Shown one piece after another: positions 7,055 to 11,553 of a stretch of DNA of 11,553 nt (position 1 is its first letter; each line of letters opens with the position of its first letter). The stretch lies in the NCBI GenBank assembly GCA_029259875.1, contig JAJDEK010000392.1, positions 1-11,553 of the forward strand, in the 5' to 3' direction. The notes under the pieces are model-generated. The model ran no database searches and had not been told where the DNA came from. It worked only from the letters and a program-made list of their open reading frames with translations. This stretch comes from Planctomycetaceae bacterium (GTDB lineage: Bacteria; Planctomycetota; Planctomycetia; Planctomycetales; Planctomycetaceae). The position numbers were made by a program, and so were the translations under genes.

Positions 7055-7490
7055 ATTGCTGCCCTCCCTGACAACCAATGTGCCTATCAATTCATTTAAA
7101 TAATAAAGAAATTAGTGAAATCAGTCCGTTATGCATATTTCTAAGTCGGGACTGTAATTCCGAGCGCATTTTGTGTCAATGCGGGGAGTAATGGCGGTTT
7201 AAGCTGTCGTTCTTTACAAGTAAAAAAGCAGCCCAAATCGAGAGAGAGAACGATCTAAAGTCGCTAAATTATCAACAAAAAATGCACGTAATTTCTGCCC
7301 ACGTATTTCAGATTACCTATTTTGCGCAACAGACGCGATTTTGGCGAAAAATAGAGATCTTTCAGATCAGGCTGATTTCAAATCATTATGAATCCGACAG
7401 TCTTAAGCAACATTGAAGATGAATACTTCTATGGTGTGATAGATACAGACTGTTGAAGCAAACCAATAGAATTCCTCGCAGTTGGTGGTT
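7055..7490. other. Intergenic stretch between bufC and the amidase gene
   Basis: This 436-bp gap holds the amidase promoter and leader on the right-to-left strand. It also has a weak hairpin at 7356-7368 (GATCT-TTC-AGATC), followed on the minus strand by TCTATTTTTC, which could be a poor terminator for the buf operon. No other gene, RNA gene or long repeat is visible. The hairpin has only five base pairs, so read-through from bufC toward the amidase is possible. Confidence 0.5.
7151..7179 (-). promoter_or_regulatory. Sigma-70-type promoter for the amidase gene
   Basis: On the minus strand a perfect TTGACA (7179-7174) is followed after exactly 17 bases by TACAGT (7156-7151), four of six bases of TATAAT. 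Transcription would start near 7144, giving a leader of about 90 nt before the TTG start at 7054. It is the best sigma-70-like match I noticed in the window, and its position fits the downstream gene. Confidence 0.5.
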
Positions 7491-8369
7491 TCACGAATCA
7501 CAGACATCAATGAAGAAACCGGAGGCCATCCAGTGTCTGAACCATTGATGGAGATTAACATCCAATTCATCTGGTTCCATGAGGCCTGACTCTGCGAATT
7601 GCGTGATCGCATCGCCCACTTTTAAACCTTGCTCAAGCTTTGAAAGTAGGAAGTATTCCGATTGAGAAATTGATTCCCGGCGGACGATGAAGTTTCTGCG
7701 TGTAATCGCTAGATAGGTAATTTGCTGTTCTGGAATCGTTGGTGAATTCCCTTGTCGTGCATTGGAAATATATTCATGAACGGGAAACTGAAACTCAAGT
7801 AATCGAAAGCAGGGAGCCATTTTGAGGCGAAGTTCGGGCCAGACTTCTGGCGCAATCGAATTTAAAGTCTCTGCAGATAGTACTGTTTCTCGTTCGATGC
7901 CTGGTCCATCAAATACTTCGCTATAAACACGTTCCAGCCAGGCAATTTCAATCAAAAAGTCAGTCCAATTGACTTCTCCATCTTCAGTAGCCGGCTTGGT
8001 TTCTTTTAGAAACTGGGGAAAGTGAGCCCCCAATTCACAGAGCGTATAACTGGTTGAAGGATATTCCTGAAGGAATTCCATCGAGAACGCACCAAAGGCA
8101 GTTTTTCCCATGGCACAAACCAGAGCGGGATATTCCTCGCTTAAACACTCCAACAGGCGCGCATAATAAGCGTTGGCATAGATTCCCAACCGTTCCTGAC
8201 TTGTCAATTGACTGGAAGCAGTAATCACTGTATCCAATTCACTACTTTGCAATGGGATCTTACTTTGTGCCTCTTCAGAAGCGATTCCAGCTTCGACCCC
8301 GCTCGGCCAACAGATAACGGTTTGCATCCAGCGTTGGATTCGGTCCAAGTTACGAGATTCGTCACTCAT
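7491..8369 (-). CDS. bufC: BufC-like DUF2063 partner protein of the MNIO enzyme
   Basis: Proteins with the DUF2063 domain are encoded next to DUF692/MNIO enzymes and are thought to recognise or present the peptide precursor. This product is 292 residues with no signal peptide, so it is cytoplasmic. N-terminal family motifs visible are RLGIYANAYYARLLECLSEE (60-79) followed by YPAL, then YPSTSYTLCELGAHFPQFL (103-121) and FLIEIAWLERVYSEVF (138-153). The C-terminal half (about 170-290) is less conserved and resembles the winged-helix-like extension of longer family members. Its ATG overlaps the bufB stop by four bases (ATGA), so the two are probably translationally coupled. The closing segment HWFRHWMASGFFIDV is rich in aromatics. 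Family assignment rests on motif recognition and on the bufB neighbour. Confidence 0.82.
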   Translation of the reverse strand: MSDESRNLDRIQRWMQTVICWPSGVEAGIASEEAQSKIPLQSSELDTVITASSQLTSQERLGIYANAYYARLLECLSEEYPALVCAMGKTAFGAFSMEFLQEYPSTSYTLCELGAHFPQFLKETKPATEDGEVNWTDFLIEIAWLERVYSEVFDGPGIERETVLSAETLNSIAPEVWPELRLKMAPCFRLLEFQFPVHEYISNARQGNSPTIPEQQITYLAITRRNFIVRRESISQSEYFLLSKLEQGLKVGDAITQFAESGLMEPDELDVNLHQWFRHWMASGFFIDVCDS

Positions 8370-9295
8370 TCCACTTCAGCCGTAATGAACGATGCGGGGT
8401 GAGGAATTGCCGTTGAGGAAGTATTCGCAACCGCTTTCTCAACAAAGCTTTTTTCCGAGACATGCAATTTCTCGTCCATGTAGTTTTTTGCTTTCAGGAC
8501 TTCCTCATGCACGACAGGAAACGGTGGAATATCAGCATCCCACTCTAACAATGTTGAAACTCCTCCGGTTCTCTGATGCAATAATTGAAACAGCTCCCAG
8601 ACGGGGTCAATCACCTGACCGTTATGCGTATCAATTAAGTGGGTACCACAGTTAGTATGTCCCGCTAAATGGCATTGAACGACTCGTTTCGCGGGAATTG
8701 CTTCTACATATTTTACAGGATCAAATTCATGATTCACACTGGATACATAAACGTTATTCACATCCAAGAGTAAGCCACATTCGGCTTCTTCCGCCATCCG
8801 ACAAACAAATTCAGACTCAGTCATCGTTGAATCTTTGAATTCCAGATAGCTGCTTGGATTTTCCAGAACAAGTGGACGTTCCAAAATCTCTTGAACGATC
8901 CGAATCCGTTTGACAAGATGCGAAAGCGTACTTTCATTATAGGGTATTGGCAACAAGTCATGAGTATTGCGCCCTGCAACACCAGTCCAACAGACGTGGT
9001 CCGAAATCCAGTGAGCGTTGACTGATTCGGCTAGAGATTTCAATTTTTTCAGGTAATCACGATTGAGAGGATCAGTGCTTCCGATTGAAAGTGAGACACC
9101 ATGCATGACAATGGGATAACGCTCTGCGATCTGCTCAAGCACAGACCGTGGTCTGCCTTCAGAGTCCATAAAGTTTTCCGAGATGATCTCAAACCAGTCT
9201 ACTTCAGGCTCGTGTTCCAGAATGTGGGCGAAGTGTACGGTCCGCAGTCCTACCCCCAAACCCAGGTTATCATATCCGAGACGTGGTTTTAGCAT
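8366..9295 (-). CDS. bufB: MNIO-family (DUF692) peptide-modifying iron enzyme, BufB
   Basis: MNIO enzymes are TIM-barrel proteins with two or three iron ions that oxidatively modify cysteines of ribosomal peptides; MbnB and TglH are known members. In bufferin systems the product is thought to be thiooxazole-type copper-binding groups. The protein is 309 residues, a normal length. Likely metal and active-site positions are all present: MHGVSLSIGS (His65), ISDHVCW (Asp99, His100), LENPSSY (Glu145, Asn146), LLLDVNNVYVS (Asp178, Asn180), CHLAGHTN (His209, His213), IDTHNG (Asp222, His224) and LLEWDADIP (Glu251, Asp253). It should therefore be active. The ATG at 9295 has GGAG about nine bases upstream. 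It lies between the Cys-rich precursor gene, 139 bp upstream across a terminator, and bufC, which it overlaps by 4 bp. Confidence 0.92.
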   Translation of the reverse strand: MLKPRLGYDNLGLGVGLRTVHFAHILEHEPEVDWFEIISENFMDSEGRPRSVLEQIAERYPIVMHGVSLSIGSTDPLNRDYLKKLKSLAESVNAHWISDHVCWTGVAGRNTHDLLPIPYNESTLSHLVKRIRIVQEILERPLVLENPSSYLEFKDSTMTESEFVCRMAEEAECGLLLDVNNVYVSSVNHEFDPVKYVEAIPAKRVVQCHLAGHTNCGTHLIDTHNGQVIDPVWELFQLLHQRTGGVSTLLEWDADIPPFPVVHEEVLKAKNYMDEKLHVSEKSFVEKAVANTSSTAIPHPASFITAEVE

Positions 9296-9364
9296 ATGTG
9301 GTAACTCCGGCCTTTAATGATGAGGCTCTTCTCTGAATCAATGAAATTTGATAATTCAGGTTTA

Positions 9365-9411
9365 CAACAAAAAGCAGGCTCCCGACCAACCAGATTGATC
9401 AAGGAGCCCGC
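9365..9411 (-). terminator. Intrinsic terminator/attenuator between bufA and bufB
   Basis: Read on the minus strand, GCGGGCTCC (9411-9403) pairs with GGAGCCTGC (9382-9374) with one G-U pair. Inside, GATCAA (9400-9395) pairs with TTGGTC (9389-9384) around a 5-base loop. TTTTTGTTG follows immediately. This is a strong rho-independent terminator placed after the precursor gene and before the MNIO gene. Partial read-through would give more precursor mRNA than enzyme mRNA. No separate promoter is obvious in the remaining 69 bp before bufB. Confidence 0.85.
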
Positions 9412-9434
9412 GTTGATTGTAGCAAAAGAGAAAC

Positions 9435-9968
9435 CTATTCTTTAGGAGCGGCAGGTGCAGGACCGACTTTTTTGCCAGCCTTTTCCATTCCTTTTTCGAA
9501 TTCGGCACGGGCCAGCTTCCAAGCCTCTGGCATCAAAGGCACGCTACAGCTTCCTTTGCCTTTACAGGAATTCATTCCGGGGTTTGAAGCACAGCCTCCC
9601 TGGCCTTTACATTCATTTGAACCCTTACATGCATGTTCTGCCACAGATGCGCAAGCACCTAGGCCAGCACAGGCACTTTCCACACCGGCATGTGTTCCTT
9701 TACATGTATTTAAGCCACGGCAGACATGTGGTTCGCTCATCAGTAAACTCACATCTTTGGAATCTTTGTCATCAGCACCATGATCGTGATCATCTTTATC
9801 ATCGCGGGTAGTACTACCTGCTTCATCACCGGCGGCTGGTGTCTCGGGAGCAGCGGGTTTATCTGGAGCTTTTTGCTGACAGCCTGTCATCGAGCCAGCT
9901 ACCATGCCTCCAAAAGCAGCAAATGTCAGTCGATTAAAATCACGTCGATTGAGTTCGGGGCGTTTCAT
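9435..9968 (-). CDS. bufA: Bufferin-like Cys-rich metallophore precursor (BufA2-type), predicted Tat lipoprotein
   Basis: This is the substrate peptide of the adjacent MNIO enzyme. I place the start at ATG 9968, which has GAGG about seven bases upstream; the frame is also open from TTG 10022, which would hide the signal peptide. The 177-residue product has four parts. Residues 1-30 are a twin-arginine signal (NRRDFNRLTFAAFG) ending in a lipobox SMTG-Cys30. Residues 31-73 are a Pro/Ala then Asp/Lys/His-rich linker (DDKDDHDHGADDKD). Residues 83-141 are a core with nine Cys forming five C-x-G-x-x-x-C units: CRGLNTC, CAGLGAC, CKGSNEC, CKGQGGC (sharing Cys120) and CKGKGSC. Residues 142-177 are a Lys/Ala-rich helix and tail. 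BufA2-type precursors carry similar CKGxxxCKGxGGC cores. Copper binding outside the cytoplasm is inferred from the family. Other metals or another thiol role are possible. Confidence 0.8.
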   Translation of the reverse strand: MKRPELNRRDFNRLTFAAFGGMVAGSMTGCQQKAPDKPAAPETPAAGDEAGSTTRDDKDDHDHGADDKDSKDVSLLMSEPHVCRGLNTCKGTHAGVESACAGLGACASVAEHACKGSNECKGQGGCASNPGMNSCKGKGSCSVPLMPEAWKLARAEFEKGMEKAGKKVGPAPAAPKE

Positions 9969-10047
9969 GGATTTCCTCATTGTTTTATGTTGGGGTGATG
10001 CAAGTTCATACAATGAACCCAAAGTAGAAAGGTCTGCTCTTTTGTTC

Positions 10048-10063
10048 TGTGAGTTATCTCACA
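10048..10063. promoter_or_regulatory. Perfect CRP-type dyad upstream of bufA
   Basis: The sequence TGTGAGTTATCTCACA fits TGTGA-N6-TCACA, the core recognised by CRP-type members of the CRP/FNR family. Its centre lies about 87 bp upstream of the bufA ATG, a usual distance for an activator or repressor site. A near copy occurs 160 bp further upstream. The regulator is not in the window, and planctomycete CRP-family specificity is an assumption. Confidence 0.45.
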
Positions 10064-10178
10064 TTTCCTACAGAATTTAAACTGCGGATTATCGAATTCG
10101 CTAAAAATTTCCACTTCTTTTTTAAGTGCAAGCCTTTTCTTAACTCAGGTCTTCTAACGTAGTTCGTAGTAGGAATTG

Positions 10179-10204
10179 ACTCAGAAGCATACATCATTCT
10201 GAGT
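10179..10204. repeat. 8-bp inverted repeat with 10-base loop
   Basis: ACTCAGAA (10179-10186) and TTCTGAGT (10197-10204) are perfect reverse complements. The hairpin lies between the two CRP-type dyads. It has no T tract on either strand, so it is not a terminator. It might be an operator or a leader hairpin of the bufA transcript if that starts far upstream. Confidence 0.4.
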
Positions 10205-10207
10205 ACT

Positions 10208-10223
10208 TGTGTGTTAACTCACA
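10208..10223. promoter_or_regulatory. Second, near-perfect CRP-type dyad
   Basis: TGTGTGTTAACTCACA matches TGTGA-N6-TCACA at nine of ten core bases and is identical to the dyad at 10048-10063 at 14 of 16 positions. The spacing of 160 bp between the two is close to a whole number of helical turns, which would suit looping. Part of it, GTGTTAACTC, recurs exactly at 10611-10620, nearer the thioredoxin-domain gene. Confidence 0.38.
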
Positions 10224-10273
10224 GGTTCGATTTGCTGGAAACTCGATATACAAGGCAGGCGAGAATAGCTTTC

Positions 10274-10360
10274 AAATTGTGTGGGGAAAACGAGAGCGAT
10301 TATCAGTGATAAAAGCGGTCTCAGCACAAATCATTTGTGTATCCCAAACCACACAGATTT
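10274..10360. repeat. Nested inverted repeats, possible three-way-junction RNA
   Basis: An outer stem pairs AAATTGTGTGG (10274-10284) with CCACACAGATTT (10349-10360): 11 base pairs with one bulged G. Enclosed are two further dyads, TTATCA-G-TGATAA (10300-10312) and CACAAAT-C-ATTTGTG (10325-10339), both perfect. A GAGA/TCTC pairing around the first would extend its stem. The 87-base piece could fold as a three-way junction. The same symmetry could instead be clustered protein sites. Strand and transcription are unknown; no known riboswitch class is recognised. Confidence 0.4.
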
Positions 10361-10462
10361 ATCTTGTTAAATAGAATTAGGAATTGAATGAACAGAGTAT
10401 GTCAAATATCACGTTAGGAACGATTTACCTTTGTTAACCGCTGAAAAATTACCCTTTAAATC

Positions 10463-10511
10463 AACTAGATCACGACATTTTACGTAAGAAGAATAAAGCT
10501 TGGATCTAGTT
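10463..10511. repeat. 9-bp inverted repeat in the divergent spacer
   Basis: AACTAGATC (10463-10471) and GATCTAGTT (10503-10511) are perfect reverse complements 31 bases apart. The loop holds the small palindrome TTACGTAA. There is no T tract. Function unknown. Confidence 0.4.
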
Positions 10512-10641
10512 TGCGAGTTTTACCTCCAAACCATTGCGAATGTCACATTGAAAAATCGAGAGGATAATTGGGAATGGAATCCAGCAAGTGTGAGAAAGGA
10601 TCGTGGCTGGGTGTTAACTCTGCTAGGTTGTAGCCGCTAGT

Positions 10642-10680
10642 TCTTGTTAATACAGGAGTCATAGTTAATTTATAACAAGA
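10642..10680. repeat. 8-bp inverted repeat upstream of the thioredoxin-domain gene
   Basis: TCTTGTTA (10642-10649) and TAACAAGA (10673-10680) are perfect reverse complements with 23 bases between, about 155 bp before the GTG start of the divergent gene. It may be part of the promoter region of that gene, but no consensus promoter is evident beside it. Confidence 0.35.
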
Positions 10681-10834
10681 CTGTCCGTCATCATGTTTTA
10701 CTAACCGTTACAAGACTCATATCAATTATAAAAATATGAACCAGAACATTCCTGTTAATTGAATAAACCATCAAATCTAACCGATATGTAAGACCGTGTA
10801 GGACTTCTGGGCTTGTTTAAAAAGGGGTTTTATT

Positions 10835-11553
10835 GTGCGCGTACAAAGTTTACTAACTGTATCACTCAGTTTCATACTCATACCATTTTTCTCCCAATAT
10901 GTTCAAGGAGAAGAAATCAAGTGGCAAACCAATTTAAAACGAGCTGCACAACAAGCTCGAGTTGAAGAAAAGGCTATGCTGATTCAAATTGGTGCGTCCT
11001 GGTGTGGATTTTGTCATAAAATGGAGAAAGAAACTTATCGAAATCAGAAAGTAGTTAAGCATGTCAATTCCTGCTTTATTCCTATTCGAGTTGACGCTGA
11101 TCAAAATCAAAAATTGGTAGAAGCCATCGGCGTATCAGGGCTACCAACAACTGTCATCATTACGCCTCAACTAAAAATTGTGAAGAAGATTTCGGGCTAT
11201 GTTGCTGCTCAGGAGATGTCAAAGCAGCTCAATAAGGTTTGCCTTGTTAGCCATGAACAGAAAGCTCCGGTTCGTCCCAGACAAAAGATTCAGAAAATGG
11301 GCCAGAAGCAAGTCACTTCAAAATTTGCATTCAAAAACATTTGTCTGGTCAGCATGCTAGATGATCAACAACTTGTTGAAGGGATACCGAGTTTCACTTC
11401 AGAGTATAAAGAACAGAAGGTCTGTTTTTTCTCTGCAGAGCATAAACAAAAATTTGATGCAAATCCGGATCGATACTGGCCAGCCTTTGAAGGAAACTGC
11501 CGTGTTTCACAATTGGAAAAAAGCCAATTAGTTGTAGGTGATCCGCATGCCGG
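10835..11553 (+). CDS. Secreted thioredoxin-fold protein with YHS-like Cys repeats (3' truncated)
   Basis: The frame opens at GTG 10835, with AAGGGG about seven bases upstream, and runs off the window after 239 residues. Residues 1-24 are a signal peptide (MRVQSLLTVSLSFILIPFFS). Residues about 27-135 are a thioredoxin-like domain: MLIQIGASWCGFCHKMEKET holds the redox pair Cys57/Cys60, IRVDAD follows, and GVSGLPTTVIITP carries the cis-proline Pro104. From about 165 there is a different module: ICLVSMLDDQQLVEGIP, then KVCFFSAEHKQKFDANPDRY followed by WPAFEGNCRVSQLE, and a second CRVSQLEKSQLVVGDP. The FFSAEH...F-x-ANPDRY part resembles YHS domains, which occur in metal-handling proteins, and the C-x-VS-x-L motif repeats, suggesting tandem modules. 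I infer an exported thiol or metal-related protein. It is divergent from the buf operon across 866 bp. Confidence 0.75.
   Translation, partial: MRVQSLLTVSLSFILIPFFSQYVQGEEIKWQTNLKRAAQQARVEEKAMLIQIGASWCGFCHKMEKETYRNQKVVKHVNSCFIPIRVDADQNQKLVEAIGVSGLPTTVIITPQLKIVKKISGYVAAQEMSKQLNKVCLVSHEQKAPVRPRQKIQKMGQKQVTSKFAFKNICLVSMLDDQQLVEGIPSFTSEYKEQKVCFFSAEHKQKFDANPDRYWPAFEGNCRVSQLEKSQLVVGDPHA

Larger units (their letters stand above)
9969..10834. other. 866-bp gene-free divergent spacer rich in dyads
   Basis: No supported gene lies between the bufA start on the minus strand and the thioredoxin-domain gene on the plus strand. The spacer is AT-rich and holds two CRP-type dyads, an 87-base nested inverted-repeat region and three other perfect inverted repeats of 8-9 bp, listed separately. 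It must contain the promoters of both divergent genes. I could not find a good TTGACA/TATAAT pair for either; alternative (ECF) sigma factors are possible. No tRNA, rRNA or CRISPR pattern is seen. Confidence 0.6.

Noticed and set aside
7403..7612. 69-codon minus-strand frame overlapping the end of bufC
   Set aside because: Most of it is an alternative frame of bufC, whose motifs are clear in the other frame. No ribosome site or domain supports it.
9472..9783. 103-codon plus-strand frame antisense to bufA
   Set aside because: It arises because the Cys/Gly/Lys-rich codons of bufA leave few stops on the opposite strand. The product has no coherent family signature.
9969..10022. Upstream TTG start adding 18 residues to bufA
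   Set aside because: The extension would place polar residues before the twin-arginine signal. The ATG at 9968 has a good GAGG ribosome site and leaves a standard Tat signal.
9969..10834. CRISPR array, tRNA or insertion sequence in the long gap
   Set aside because: Repeats are unique inverted pairs without regular spacers. No cloverleaf with tRNA consensus bases, no transposase fragment and no flanking target duplication were seen.

Overview
This looks like a chromosomal window from a diderm bacterium of the phylum Planctomycetes (Planctomycetia). The main pointers are a secreted LolA-like protein of the kind I associate with planctomycetes (TIGR03009-like) fused to a PASTA domain, a BamD-like/LptE lipoprotein pair, and a short Tyr-rich secreted protein. 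Base composition is moderately AT-rich. I cannot name the genus from sequence alone. Nearly all genes lie on the minus strand. The exceptions are the two genes cut by the window edges: smpB at the left and a thioredoxin-domain gene at the right.

Left part (1-4602). The 3' part of smpB converges on a minus-strand block, with a perfect 15-bp hairpin terminator between them. Read in the direction of transcription the block is recO, a BamD-like TPR lipoprotein, lptE, and then, after a 228-bp spacer, the LolA-like/PASTA protein. It couples one DNA-repair gene to envelope assembly: beta-barrel insertion, LPS transport and lipoprotein or peptidoglycan-related functions.

Middle part (4603-7490). A small secreted Tyr-rich protein of unknown function has its own intrinsic terminator. 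Upstream of it lies a likely two-gene unit: an N-acetylmuramoyl-L-alanine amidase lipoprotein (probably starting at TTG, with a consensus-like promoter), then an alpha/beta-hydrolase-fold protein whose catalytic serine and histidine appear to be missing.

Right part (7491-11553). This is the most interesting section. It holds a three-gene bufferin-type RiPP operon: a Cys-rich precursor (BufA2-like), a DUF692/MNIO modifying enzyme (BufB) and a DUF2063 partner (BufC). Three points stand out. The precursor appears to carry a twin-arginine signal ending in a lipobox, so it may be exported by Tat and anchored to a membrane. A strong intrinsic terminator sits between precursor and enzyme genes, which would give precursor in excess. 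The 866-bp gene-free spacer upstream holds two CRP-type dyads and several other inverted repeats, including an 87-nt region that could fold as a three-way junction. Divergent from the operon is a secreted thioredoxin-fold protein (WCGFC active site) followed by YHS-like Cys repeats, plausibly also linked to metal or thiol stress.
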